A stretch of 64,000 nucleotides of DNA from Siphonodentalium dalli (GCA_032622095.1 CP136068.1:7045314-7109313), one strand, 5' to 3'; counted from the first letter of the stretch, positions 36,226 to 49,351 are shown. A program made the numbers and translations. Notes: generated from the letters alone by a model not told the origin.

Positions 36226-36350
36226 CTGCAATGCCTGTCATTCGAATCTGACGCAATCCCTACTTCTGGCGCAATGCCTGAGTCATTCGAATCTGGCGCA
36301 ATCCCTACTTCCGGCGCAACGCCTGAGTCATTGGAATCTGACGAAATCCC
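36226..36350. repeat. three copies of a 43-45 bp unit; mirror at about 48463-48585
   Basis: Unit: GCCTGAGTCATTCGAATCTG followed by (A/G)CGCAATCCCTACTTC(T/C)GGCGCAA. One frame reads through it as repeated ESFES.AIPTSGA peptides (36274-36462). The arms differ inside it (one A/C change gives ESDEIP left, ESDAIP right). Confidence 0.9.
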
Positions 36351-36733
36351 TCGTGAAACCTACCGGCTGACTCCACACCCATCGGCTAAGCGTTGTATCA
36401 CATGCTTATTATTTGATCATATCGTGGAAATTCAATGTTTTGTCATCACTCATGAGATATAACCCATATCCACTGAAAAAGGGTGGATATCCTTTATTTA
36501 TTCATAATTTTTCTTTGTTATCTTTTTTTTATCCCTCTTTTTTATCTACCACTTCCTGTTTTTATTCGCTCTTCTTTTTCTTACAACTTCTAATCCCTCA
36601 TAATCTTCGAATATCCACTTTCATCTCCAAGTTTTTGAAAAAATTCCTTGTTTAGTAGCACCTCCAGATGGGCTCTATATAATTTGAACGAGGCATCCAT
36701 CTTGGATATTACTCTTTCTATGACTAAATCCGT

Positions 36734-36787
36734 TAGCACGCTCAACAGATGTCATATAGGTAGCACGCTCTACAGATGTCATATAGG
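36734..36787. repeat. 27-bp tandem duplication; mirror at about 48025-48080
   Basis: TAGCACGCTCAACAGATGTC-ATATAGG and TAGCACGCTCTACAGATGTC-ATATAGG are adjacent. A (TA)n run follows at 36962-36984. Confidence 0.9.
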
Positions 36788-37539
36788 CCTCTTCACATCT
36801 TGTTTTCCATAATTTATTCATTCCTAATCGCTCCATTGACTGTAACAAATTAAATTACCCCCTCCCCCTGTATTGAGAATACATCCTTGATTATTAATAT
36901 TTCCTCCGTTCATGGTGTGCATGTTCCTTGGGACATCTTTGCTAATGTGAAGCCACACCTATTATATATATATATATATATATACAACTTTAAAAGCCCG
37001 CGAAAATATTACTCATATTATAGACTTCCCTTTGAAGACCTTTGTATGTGACAATGATCCGTAATATTGTTTCTAAGTGACACTGGCCAGTGAAACTGAT
37101 ACTACGGGTATGAACTAGCCAACTTCACATCGTAACAATAATAAAAGGGACACTTCATCTATATCAGTCTCAAAACATGTTGGTACACATCTGTGTGGAA
37201 ACTAAAACCAATCACTCTTCGTCCGTCATCCGTACATAATTGTAATATAATTTTCTCAGAAACCACGGGTTCCCTTTGGCTGAAATTTGGTCTCAACATG
37301 GGATCAGAAATTATCCATGGAAGACAACAGTGTCCGTGTGGGGAGAAGCTTCGTAGTGTTTCGCTGTCGCCATGGTGTTTGTTTGGGTGGTGAGTGTGGT
37401 TCTCATATGGTCTGAACTAGCCTTTACTGACTGAGGTCATTTAGTGCACATGTCATCACTTCACTGATAACCATTATATGGTCAAATCCCTACACTATCA
37501 AACGCAATGTTTCAATAATGGGTTTTCTTAAAATTTTGA

Positions 37540-38320
37540 CTAAATATTGGTTATATTATACGCATCAGCGATCCTTCTTAATAACGCTCTGTATATTTTC
37601 AAACGCATTGCACTAAATGGGTTTGGAATAGCCATACAGGAAAGGAGAAACTGAGGTCCTGGGTAGGTCGACTGCATATAGAAGTATATATGGGGTACAG
37701 ACATGGACAGCAATGGGTTCCTCGTGGCTTCTGGCCTACACATGACATATTAAAGTTAACCACACCCATCGGCGCGCCTTTAATGGGCGATGAAGCGTCA
37801 TACAGGCTCGAATCATGGCCTTCGCCATGTGTTTCTATTTGAACCCACATTAGTAACTAAATAAAATCTTTCTCTCCAGGTTGTTTCACGCCATAACCTT
37901 GATTTGGAAAGCTTGAAGGGCTAATTAAGCTTCAATTTAAATCCCAACATTTTCTTATTTGAAGAACGTATCTGGTTAAACATGTCCACCATAGTAAGCT
38001 CATTTAATTCAAAGAGCTTCACACATAGTCCCACTAGTAATGATGTGTCGTTATTTACTGCAGAAATGGTCATATAGAATACAATACAACACATTTTGGT
38101 CACATACCTTAAAGGTGCACGTCACTTTCGCAATATATCGAACTGACCATGTATAGAGTGGAATGACATGTCGGGTATCAAATGTATAATCAGTTCCAGT
38201 GTTTCGTCCATAAGGCAGTTTTGGTTGTAACATCATTGTGTATGACGGTTCATTCATATGATACCTTAGCGGTTGCACACGATACTGTCTGTTGTATGCT
38301 ATGTCTTATATCATGTATAT
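37540..38320 (-). other. coding-like block of the element, unrecognised; mirror at 46500-47277 (+)
   Basis: Read outward (plus strand of the right arm), an open segment at 46512-46764 contains YRVQPLRYHMNEPSYTMML, RNTGTDYTFDTRHVIPLYTW and VTCTFK. A second at 46714-46896 contains LFELNELTMVDMFNQIRSS. Overlapping frames at 46967-47277 contain ASSPIKGAPMGVVNFNMSC and FLLSCMAIPNPFSAMRLKIY ending NITNI-stop. The composition looks more protein-like than the rest of the arm, but frames change and I recognise no family. It could be the remnant of an element-encoded gene in both arms or chance. Confidence 0.3.
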
Positions 38321-38402
38321 TAATTGCTCCATGGATGGTAGGAGTATGGCATTGGTGTCTGGTTCTTCGATGTATTCTAGTCATAGTTCATTCATATTAT
38401 TA

Positions 38403-39770
38403 CTCTAAAATCTCCATTAAATGGAGAAACTAAAGAGCCCATATTATGTAGACTAGTGTATAAATACTTACTTCATGCATTATTTTCATCAATTATATGT
38501 ATTATAACTCCCATCAAGATAGGCTGTTATACAGAGGAAACAAAGCATGTACCAAGTGACAGTCTGTACCAAGTGACAGTCTCATGTCACGAAAGGCCTA
38601 CTATGTGGACACATTTTCTTATCAAAACGCTCTATTATGTAGGGGGTTATCAACCATTGGTCTGGAAAAGGCATACGAGCGGAACGCGTGTATACACATT
38701 TATTCGATGTACTCTTTAATCGTCGATTTCTCTTTATTGTCGTTAATTTATAGCATTATTAGTAGGAATCTAAACTCGCCGTTATATTGAGAAAATAATG
38801 CGTCAATACCAGTCAATACTGCTTTATTGTCGGTAAATGAAATTATTGAATCATGTATCGCAGCTAAACAAGCGAGACAACTGATCACAACACAAAAATT
38901 AGTAATATTTCTGAAGCCTTGAGTGGTTTGTAATACACAGTGTAAATTTTCATTATTGCTACCATTTAAGGAAACATGCCCCCGATAGGGCTACTATGCG
39001 AACACATGTCTATATTAATTTCACATATTCCTTACCGTTCATTCATATATACTCCAAGCTCTCTGTTAATACAGAGGCATCAAAACATTGGTCGGAAAAG
39101 ACCTACTATGTGGATGCGTGTATACATATTTACTTGATGTATTCTTTAATCGTTCATTTCTCTTTACTATCGTTCATTTATAGCATTATTAGAAGAAATT
39201 TAGTCTAAAATCTCCATTACATGGAGACAATAAAGAGCCCATATGGTGTAGACTAATGCATAAATACTTCATGTATTCTTTTCACCAATTATATGTATTG
39301 TACATCCTATACATTTAGTCTGTTATACAGAGGAAACAAAGCATGTACTACGTGGCAGTTTCATATGACGATAAGACCTACTATGTGAACACATGTGCAT
39401 ATTAATTTCACATATTCTTCTCAAAACGCTCTATTTTATACGGGGGTATCAAACATTGGTCTGGAAAAGGCCTGCTATGTGGACGCGTGTATACATATTG
39501 ACTTCATATATGCATTCATAGTTCAGTTCTCTTAATTGTCGTTCATTTAATAGCATTATTAGTAGACATATAGTCTAAAACCGTCGGTATATGGAGAATA
39601 TATAGCGTCAATACTGTTTTATTGTTGGTAACTCAAATTATTGCATCATGTATCGCAACTAAACAAGCGAGACAACTCATAAATTCTTAATAGTTCTGAT
39701 GTCTATGGCAGTTCACAGAGTGTATATTTTCATTGTTGTTACCATTTTAGTGCATACATTACTGATTTCT
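38403..39770. repeat. degenerate direct duplication of about 800 bp; mirror at about 45050-46415
   Basis: Units start TCTAAAATCTCCATT(A)A(A/C)ATGG at 38403 and 39204. They share AAAGAGCCCATAT, AGACTA.TG.ATAAATACTT, CAGAGGAAACAAAGCATGTAC, CAAAACGCTCTATT, CTAAACAAGCGAGACAACT and others in order. A shorter related piece sits at about 38985-39200. Period about 801 bp. Confidence 0.85.
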
Positions 39771-39774
39771 GTGT

Positions 39775-41090
39775 AAGAACGCTGGTCTCCATTGTTGTTA
39801 TGATTGTGCCTATAACTGTCCATATTCTTAAAGCAAGTACGGTACCTCTATGTGATATGATGTATAAAAATTTCCATTTTCACAGGTAAATCACGTATAA
39901 ACGCTCTTTAATGTATAGTTAAACTGAGTTTTCACATGCAGGGCTATGTCTTTGTGGACTATATACGTGGTATACTTCAGTATATACACGAAGTGAATGT
40001 GTTCTAAGTATGCGTATCTGATTTATGTATACGTCCGTGTTTCTTAAAGCAAATCCAATACATATTAGTGCATTATATTATGATGTACATTAAGTGCCCT
40101 TTTCACTGTTAAATCAAGTAAAAAGGCCCTCTACTATAGTTAACTATTCAGTTCCACATACGCTATAAGCTCTATGGTGGTCCGGTGTGTCTTATCAATA
40201 TGCCATTATATGCACGAATGTAATGTGTTCAAATATGTGGGTTGTGATGTATACTTTAATGTTGAAGTATATAAGCACTCTTTAAGATATGCATATGCAG
40301 AATGTTGCCTCTTTACACTGACAGAAAAAAAAAGGAATATATAATTTTGAGTACTACTCTTCATAAAACGTTAGAAAACCATAATCTAACAACGAATATC
40401 GAAGAACAATGTAATTACTTGATAAGCATTGTAAATATTTCGTCTGTTTTAAATAAAATGGAAATATTTCGTCTATTTGAAATACAGTTGGAAGCAACAA
40501 TCAAGTATTTAAATGAAATTTGGACCAAAATCTTATAATTTGAGAAAACGTATATAATTTCTATCGAAGTCTTATAATAAAGGAAGGCTTTGTGCGAATC
40601 CATTCGGTCTAATGTGTGAATGTGTTCATCATCGCAAATATAATGATGCAGAAATGAATATTTCCTAGAAAAATGTTAACATAGCTTGTATTTAACCGAA
40701 ATAATATAGTATTTGAGTTAAAATGTTTCATATTAGGACCATAACGAACCAATGCATAAAAATACAATATTTTGTTTTTCATTCTCGATCAAAATAATGC
40801 AGGGTTGTCAATTATCAACAAAAAACAAATACTTTGAAACAAAAACGATGACATAAGAACGAATATCCAAGAGCTAGTGTGAAAATAACCCTCACATTTA
40901 TAAAAAAACAATAAAAATTCAGTTTTCGAGTAAGTCCTTCAAAATTATTGAATGTTTTCGTCTATGTTGGATCAAATTTGACACAAAAATCAATTAGCTC
41001 ACTAACAGTTCGCGCAATATCTCATATTTTGAGAAAACGTTTGCAATTTTAGACAACAATATTGCTAGTGAAGGTGAATATTTCATACTG
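39775..41090. other. AT-rich part of the left arm
   Basis: No domain. The frame at 40302-40538 is conserved in both arms (44282-44518, minus strand, identical translation), but this follows from DNA identity of the arms. Confidence 0.4.
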
Positions 41091-41091
41091 G

Positions 41092-42213
41092 AACTCATGA
41101 AATATGATAAAAATATATGGAAAGACACTTCACGAGCCCTCATATCTTTGAGTTATGAACATAAAGTCATCTCATAGTGCCATTGTACCCCATAATTTGG
41201 TCAGGAGAAATATGTATTTCATATTTGACCCTTCATCTATGGTAAAAAATGAATTAAGGGACATGGGAGTGGTGTCCTAGACATTAACCTAGAGCATAAA
41301 TTGACTCAATTTTGCAATTTTAGGCAACATTCTTGCCAGGGAAAGTGTATATTTCATGTTGGAACTCATCAAATGTGATAAACATGCATCAAAAGACACT
41401 TACTGAGCTCTGATGACTTTGAGTTATGACAACAACGGCATCTCATACTAGATTGTAAGCCATAATTTGGTCAGGAAAAGTGTAAATTTCATATTTTATC
41501 CTACATGTGTTTTAACAATAAATGTAATTACACCCATCGGTCGCCTAGACACAGCGTAAATGTTCTCAAGTTTTCAACTGTAGGCCACAATGTCGGCAGT
41601 GAAGGTAAACATTTCATGTTGGAACCCATGAAATGTGATAAAATGGATAAAAAGACACTTCATGAGTACTTATGACTGAGTTATGAACATAAAGGGACCT
41701 CATAGTGTATTGTAGGTCATAATTTGGTCAAGAAAATTGTAAATTTCATGTCTTAAGCTCCATGTGTTTTAAAAATATATTTAATTACAGCCATTGGGTC
41801 CCTAGAGATCAATCCACAGTCCATATGTAGTCCATATGCAATTTTAGGGAACAGTATTGCTAGTGAGGGTGAACATTCCATGCTGGAACTCATGAAATAT
41901 GATAAAAATAGATGAAAAGACACTTTCTGAGGCCTTGGTCAGGAGAAATGTGTATTGTATTTTGACCCTTGATGCGTGGTAGCAATCAATGAAATTACAC
42001 CCCATGGTATCCTCAGATATGAAGCAACATCATACATGCACTCAGTTTTGGCAATTTTGAAAACATTGTTGATAGGAAAGTTGTACATGTCATGTTGGAA
42101 CTGGTGAAATGTGATAATAATTGATCAAAAGACACTCGATGAGCCCTGATGGGTTTCAATTATGGTCATAAAGGCATCTGATAGTGTCATTATACAACGG
42201 GGAAATTTGTGAA
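41092..42213. repeat. five degenerate 210-270 bp units next to the centre; mirror at 42605-43727
   Basis: Units begin AACTCATGAAAT(A/G)TGATAAAA at 41092, 41363, 41623, 41887 and 42099 (last truncated by the centre). Each then carries AAAAGACACTT..GAG, TTTGAGTTATGA..ATAAAG, CATAATTTGGTCAGGA.AA, ATTTCATATTTGACCC, AATTACACCCATGG, CAATTTTAGG.AACA.T.TTG and ATTTCATGTTGG. Divergence between units is far greater than between arms, so this tandem array predates the inversion-duplication. Confidence 0.9.
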
Positions 42214-42604
42214 ACGCTAACAAAGCGTATCTGCACGGTGTTATACGATCCAAAATGATCCTGATATAAGAAATGCAATCTAGATCATACTCAGTATCTT
42301 CGTATCGACTGAATATATCGTTATTCGATGGTGTTCCCGACATACCTCCGTCTTTACTTTTCTTATGCCTTTGTAGATTGTCGATAATATATTTCTGCAC
42401 AAATGGCACCCGTGTATTGTCTCGAATTGTGGGAAGAACTATCGTCATTATACCAGCGAAAAGATGAGCGAATATGGTGTGGTATTATAAACTCGCCGCG
42501 CTCGTACCTCTATTTATCGTTTAGAGTTATTGTTCTTAGATAAAAAAAAATTGGCGCGCGTGCGGCCCCCTCATCCCCATTGCCGCCGCGCCTATTTTTT
42601 TATC
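42214..42604. other. unique centre of the giant inverted repeat, 391 bp
   Basis: The only part of the element present once. A minus-strand frame starts at ATG 42448 and runs into the left arm to 42125 (107 codons; 5' part contains VPFVQKYIIDNLQRHKKSKD). A TTTATAATACC sequence lies about 40 bp upstream of that ATG and could be a TATA box. The right end is GC-rich (GGCGCGCGTGCGGCCCCC) between A8-9 and T7 runs, unlike the arms. The protein is not recognised. Confidence 0.6.
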
Positions 42605-45600
42605 TTCACAAATTTCCCCGTTGTATAATGACACTATCAGATGCCTTTATGACCATAATTGAAACCCATCAGGGCTCATCGAGTGTCTTTTGATCAATTA
42701 TTATCACATTTCACCAGTTCCAACATGACATGTACAACTTCCCTATCAACAATGTTTTCAAAATTGCCAAAACTGAGTGCATTTATGATGTTGCTTCATA
42801 TCTGAGGATACCATGGGGTGTAATTTCATTGATTGCTACCACGCATCAAGGGTCAAAATACAATACACATTTCTCCTGACCAAGGCCTCAGAAAGTGTCT
42901 TTTCATCTATTTTTATCATGTTTCATGAGTTCCAGCATGGAATGTTCACCCTCACTAGCAATACTGTTCCCTAAAATTGCATATGGACTACATATGGACT
43001 GTGGATTGATCTCTAGGGACCCAATGGCTGTAATTAAATATATTTTTAAAACACATGGAGCTTAAGACATGAAATTTACAATTTTCCTGACCAAATTATG
43101 ACCTACAATACACTACGAGGTCCCTGTATGTTCATAACTCAGTCATAAGTACTCATGAAGTGTCTTTTTATCCATTTTATCACATTTCATGGGTTCCAAC
43201 ATGAAATGTTTACCTTCACTGCCGACATTGTGGCCTACAGTTGAAAACTTGAGAACATTTACGCTGTGTCTAGGCGACCGATGGGGTGTAATTACATTGA
43301 TTGTTAAAACACATGTAGGATAAAATATGAAATTTACACTTTTCCTGACCAAATTATGGCTTACAATCTAGTATGAGATGCCGTTGTTGTCATAACTCAA
43401 AGTCATCAGAGCTCAGTAAGTGTCTTTTGATGCATGTTTATCACATTTGATGAGTTCCAACATACAATATACACTTTCCCTGGCAAGAATGTTGCCTAAA
43501 ATTGCAAAATTGAGTCAATTTATGCTCTAGGTTAATGTCTAGGACACCACTCCCATGTCCCTTAATTCATTTTTTACCATAGATGAAGGGTCAAATATGA
43601 AATACATATTTCTCCTGACCAAATTATGGGGTACAATGGCACTATGAGATGACTTTATGTTCATAACTCAAAGATATGAGGGCTCGTGAAGTGTCTTTAC
43701 ATCTATTTTTATCATATTTCATGAGTTCCAGTATGAAATATTCACCTTCACTAGCAATATTGTTGTCTAAAATTGCAAACGTTTTCTCAAAATATGAGAT
43801 ATTGCGCGAACTGTTAGTGAGCTAATTGATTTTTGTGTCAAATTTGATCCAACATAGACGAAAACATTCAATAATTTTGAAGGACTTACTCGAAAACTGA
43901 ATTTTTATTGTTTTTTTTATAAATGTGAGGGTTATTTTCACACTAGCTCTTGGATATTCGTTCTTATGTCATCGTTTTTGTTTCAAAGTATTTGTTTTTT
44001 GTTGATAATTGACAACCCTGCATTATTTTGATCGAGAATGAAAAACAAAATATTGTATTTTTATGCATTGGTTCGTTATGGTCCTAATATGAAACATTTT
44101 AACTCAAATACTATATTATTTCGGTTAAATACAAGCTATGTTAACATTTTTCTAGGAAATATTCATTTCTGCATCATTATATTTGCGATGATGAACACAT
44201 TCACACATTAGACCGAATGGATTCGCACAAAGCCTTCCTTTATTATAAGACTTCGATAGAAATTATATACGTTTTCTCAAATTATAAGATTTTGGTCCAA
44301 ATTTCATTTAAATACTTGATTGTTGCTTCCAACTGTATTTCAAATAGACGAAATATTTCCATTTTATTTAAAACAGACGAAATATTTACAATGCTTATCA
44401 AGTAATTACATTGTTCTTCGATATTCGTTGTTAGATTATGGTTTTCTAACGTTTTATGAAGAGTAGTACTCAAAATTATATATTCCTTTTTTTTTCTGTC
44501 AGTGTAAAGAGGCAACATTCTGCATATGCATATCTTAAAGAGTGCTTATATACTTCAACATTAAAGTATACATCACAACCCACATATTTGAACACATTAC
44601 ATTCGTGCATATAATGGCATATTGATAAGACACACCGGACCACCATAGAGCTTATAGCGTATGTGGAACTGAATAGTTAACTATAGTAGAGGGCCTTTTT
44701 ACTTGATTTAACAGTGAAAAGGGCACTTAATGTACATCATAATATAATGCACTAATATGTATTGGATTTGCTTTAAGAAACACGGACGTATACATAAATC
44801 AGATACGCATACTTAGAACACATTCACTTCGTGTATATACTGAAGTATACCACGTATATAGTCCACAAATACATAGCCCTGCATGTGAAAACTCAGTTTA
44901 ACTATACATTAAAGAGCGTTTATACGTGATTTACCTGTGAAAATGGAAATTTTTATACATCATATCACATAGAGGTACCGTACTTGCTTTAAGAATATGG
45001 ACAGTTATAGGCACAATCATAACAACAATGGAGACCAGCGTTCTTACACAGAAATCAGTAATGTATGCACTAAAATGGTAACAACAATGAAAATATACAC
45101 TCTGTGAACTGCCATAGACATCAGAACTATTAAGAATTTATGAGTTGTCTCGCTTGTTTAGTTGCGATACATGATGCAATAATTTGAGTTACCAACAATA
45201 AAACAGTATTGACGCTATATATTCTCCATATACCGACGGTTTTAGACTATATTTCTACTAATAATGCTATTAAATGAACGACAATTAAGAGAACTGAACT
45301 ATGAATGCATATATGAAGTCAATATGTATACACGCGTCCACATAGCAGGCCTTTTCCAGACCAATGTTTGATACCCCCGTATAAAATAGAGCGTTTTGAG
45401 AAGAATATGTGAAATTAATATGCACATGTGTTCACATAGTAGGTCTTATCGTCATATGAAACTGCCACGTAGTACATGCTTTGTTTCCTCTGTATAACAG
45501 ACTAAATGTATAGGATGTACAATACATATAATTGGTGAAAAGAATACATGAAGTATTTATGCATTAGTCTACACCATATGGGCTCTTTATTGTCTCCATG

Positions 45601-48600
45601 TAATGGAGATTTTAGACTAAATTTCTTCTAATAATGCTATAAATGAACGATAAAGAGAAATGAACGATTAAAGAATACATCAAGTAAATATGTATACACG
45701 CATCCACATAGTAGGTCTTTTCCGACCAATGTTTTGATGCCTCTGTATTAACAGAGAGCTTGGAGTATATATGAATGAACGGTAAGGAATATGTGAAATT
45801 AATATAGACATGTGTTCGCATAGTAGCCCTATCGGGGGCATGTTTCCTTAAATGGTAGCAATAATGAAAATTTACACTGTGTATTACAAACCACTCAAGG
45901 CTTCAGAAATATTACTAATTTTTGTGTTGTGATCAGTTGTCTCGCTTGTTTAGCTGCGATACATGATTCAATAATTTCATTTACCGCCAATAAAGCAGTA
46001 TTGGCTGGTATTGACGCATTATTTTCTCAATATAACGGCGAGTTTAGATTCCTACTAATAATGCTATAAATTGACGACAATAAAGAGAAATCGACGATTA
46101 AAGAGTACATCGAATAAATGTGTATACACGCGTTCCGCTCGTATGCCTTTTCCAGACCAATGGTTGATAACCCCCTACATAATAGAGCGTTTTGATAAGA
46201 AAATGTGTCCACATAGTAGGCCTTTCGTGACATGAGACTGTCACTTGGTACAGACTGTCACTTGGTACATGCTTTGTTTCCTCTGTATAACAGCCTATCT
46301 TGATGGGAGTTATAATACATATAATTGATGAAAATAATGCATGAAGTAAGTATTTATACACTAGTCTACATAATATGGGCTCTTTAGTTTCTCCATTTAA
46401 TGGAGATTTTAGAGTAATAATATGAATGAACTATGACTAGAATACATCGAAGAACCAGACACCAATGCCATACTCCTACCATCCATGGAGCAATTAATAT
46501 ACATGATATAAGACATAAAATACAACAGACAGTATCGTGTGCAACCGCTAAGGTATCATATGAATGAACCGTCATACACAATGATGTTACAACCAAAACT
46601 GCCTTATGGACGAAATACTGGAACTGATTATACATTTGATACCCGACATGTCATTCCACTCTATACATGGTCAGTTCGATATATTGCGAAAGTGACGTGC
46701 ACCTTTAAGGTATGTGACCAAAACGTGTTGTATTGTATTCTATATGACCATTTCTGCAGTAAATAACGACACATCATTACTAGTGGGACTATGTGTGAAG
46801 CTCTTTGAATTAAATGAGCTTACTATGGTGGACATGTTTAACCAGATACGTTCTTCAAATAAGAAAATGTTGGGATTTAAATTGAAGCTTAATTAGCCCT
46901 TCAAGCTTTCCAAATCAAGGTTATGGCGTGAAACAACCTGGAGAGAAAGATTTTATTTAGTTACTAATGTGGGTTCAAATAGAAACACATGGCGAAGGCC
47001 ATGATTCGAGCCTGTATGACGCTTCATCGCCCATTAAAGGCGCGCCGATGGGTGTGGTTAACTTTAATATGTCATGTGTAGGCCAGAAGCCACGAGGAAC
47101 CCATTGCTGTCCATGTCTGTACCCCATATATACTGCTATATGCAGTCGACCTACCCAGGACCTCAGTTTCTCCTTTCCTGTATGGCTATTCCAAACCCAT
47201 TTAGTGCAATGCGTTTGAAAATATACAGAGCGTTATTAAGAAGGATCGCTGATGCGTATAATATAACCAATATTTAGTCAAAATTTTAAGAAAACCCATT
47301 ATTGAAACATTGCGTTTGATAGTGTAGGGATTTGACCATATAATGGTTATCAGTGAAGTGATGACATGTGCACTAAATGACCTCAGTCAGTAAAGGCTAG
47401 TTCAGACCATATGAGAACCACACTCACCACCCAAACAAACACCATGGCGACAGCGAAACACTACGAAGCTTCTCCCCACACGGACACTGTTGTCTTCCAT
47501 GGATAATTTCTGATCCCATGTTGAGACCAAATTTCAGCCAAAGGGAACCCGTGGTTTCTGAGAAAATTATATTACAATTATGTACGGATGACGGACGAAG
47601 AGTGGTTGGTTTTAGTTTCCACACAGATGTGTACCAACACGTTTTGAGACTGATATAGATGAAGTGTCCCTTTTATTATTGTTACGATGTGAAGTTGGCT
47701 AGTTCATACCCGTAGTATCAGTTTCACTGGCCAGTGTCACTTAGAAACAATATTACGGATCATTGTCACATACAAAGGTCTTCAAAGGGAAGTCTATAAT
47801 ATGAGTAATATTTTCGCGGGCTTTTAAAGTTGTATATATATATATATAATAGGTGTGGCTTCACATTAGCAAAGATGTCCCAAGGAACATGCACACCATG
47901 AACGGAGGAAATATTAATAATCAAGGATGTATTCTCAATACAGGGGGAGGGGGTAATTTAATTTGTTACAGTCAATGGAGCGATTAGGAATGAATAAATT
48001 ATGGAAAACAAGATGTGAAGAGGCCTATATGACATCTGTAGAGCGTGCTACCTATATGACATCTGTTGAGCGTGCTAACGGATTTAGTCATAGAAAGAGT
48101 AATATCCAAGATGGATGCCTCGTTCAAATTATATAGAGCCCATCTGGAGGTGCTACTAAACAAGGAATTTTTTCAAAAACTTGGAGATGAAAGTGGATAT
48201 TCGAAGATTATGAGGGATTAGAAGTTGTAAGAAAAAGAAGAGCGAATAAAAACAGGAAGTGGTAGATAAAAAAGAGGGATAAAAAAAAGATAACAAAGAA
48301 AAATTATGAATAAATAAAGGATATCCACCCTTTTTCAGTGGATATGGGTTATATCTCATGAGTGATGACAAAACATTGAATTTCCACGATATGATCACAT
48401 AATAAGCATGTGATACAACGCTTAGCCGATGGGTGTGGAGTCAGCCGGTAGGTTTCACGAGGGATTGCGTCAGATTCCAATGACTCAGGCGTTGCGCCGG
48501 AAGTAGGGATTGCGCCAGATTCGAATGACTCAGGCATTGCGCCAGAAGTAGGGATTGCGTCAGATTCGAATTACAGGCATTGCAGGAGGCAGAGTTTCTT

Positions 48601-49351
48601 ATGGGCTGGATCTTATTCTAGGGTTTAAGAGACGTGTGTAGACCACTCAATATCCCCTCAGGTGTAGTGTCGAACCCTTAGAAGTGGCAGTGGGTTATAT
48701 ATATTCAAAGACAGTTAATTTTAATTTAATTTTAAATTATTTTTGAATTTTAGAAAAAGTTGAAGTTTTTTAAGTTTTTTATATTTTTTTAATTTATGAA
48801 TTTTTTTTAAAGTTTTTCATTTTTGTTTCTTTTTTAAAAGTTTTTAAAGTTTTTTGAAATTTTTGAGTATTTTGAAGTTTTTAAAGTTTTTTGAAATTTT
48901 TTGAGATTTTTGAAGTTTTTGAAATTTTTGAAGTTTTTGAAATTTTTGAAGTTTTTGAAATTTTTGAAGTTTTGAATTTTTTGAAGTTTTCAATGCGAGT
49001 GTCACTTTAACATTATCCCACAGTGTGCGCCATGTGTTACTTTAACATTCATCCATAGTGAGTGTCACTTTAATAATGATGTTCAGTGAGAGCCTAGTGT
49101 CCCTTTAACATTCAAGACTGAAGCTACCCCACCGAGATCATCACGTGATATACATGTAGATAATATACCATTCATATGGAGAAGTCTGGATATAACCAGC
49201 GGGTCATGTCCGGACATGTCCAACCGGTACAAATAGACCATGATGCAATGCGTGGGCGGAGAATATAGGTCAAACTCCAACGGGAGTACTGCATATAGGT
49301 CGGATAGAGTTATCGTTCCTGAAATAACCCCAACTGGGGGCCTTATCATCA
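42605..49351 (-). repeat. right arm of the giant inverted repeat
   Basis: Starts TTCACAAATTTCCCCGTTGT (complement of the left inner end) and finishes GCCTTATCATCA. All internal features of the left arm recur here in reverse order and orientation. Confidence 0.95.

Larger units (their letters stand above)
35479..42213 (+). repeat. left arm of the giant inverted repeat
   Basis: Begins TGATGATAAGGCCCCCAGTT and ends CGGGGAAATTTGTGAA. Corresponding positions in the other arm sum to about 84,811-84,830 throughout (for example 40302-40538 pairs with 44282-44518), so there is no large internal rearrangement between arms. Confidence 0.95.
35479..49351. mobile_element. giant terminal-inverted-repeat element, 13,873 bp, superfamily unknown
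   Basis: Two arms (35479-42213, 6735 bp; 42605-49351, 6747 bp) are reverse complements along their full length around a 391-bp unique centre. Ends are TGATGATAAGGC / GCCTTATCATCA, flanked by ATCGCT on both sides. Arms differ by scattered substitutions, a shorter (TA)n run in the right arm (47831-47850 versus 36962-36984) and about 30 extra bases in the right arm near 49030-49065. Order from each end inward: terminal unique segment, TTAAAGTGACA subterminal motifs, AC/TTC A-rich tract, 45-bp tandem repeat, 27-bp duplication, (TA)n, an unrecognised coding-like block, an 800-bp degenerate duplication, and five 210-270 bp degenerate units next to the centre. TG..CA ends and a short TSD recall integrase-type insertion; 6-bp TSDs are also known from Polinton/Maverick, IS3EU and Dada. 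No transposase, integrase, polymerase or capsid gene is recognisable, so it is probably non-autonomous. Confidence 0.85.

Noticed and set aside
40302-40538. Frame conserved in both arms (44282-44518) as evidence of selection
   Set aside because: Conservation equals the DNA identity of the arms and carries no independent evidence for coding.
35479-49351. Inverted repeat as a pure assembly artefact
   Set aside because: Arm-specific indels and substitutions, a unique centre and a 6-bp duplication exactly at both termini argue against it, though long reads should confirm.
35479-49351. Assignment to Polinton/Maverick because of the 6-bp duplication
   Set aside because: No polymerase B, integrase, protease or capsid gene is readable and the ends are TG..CA, not the AG..CT type usual for Polintons.
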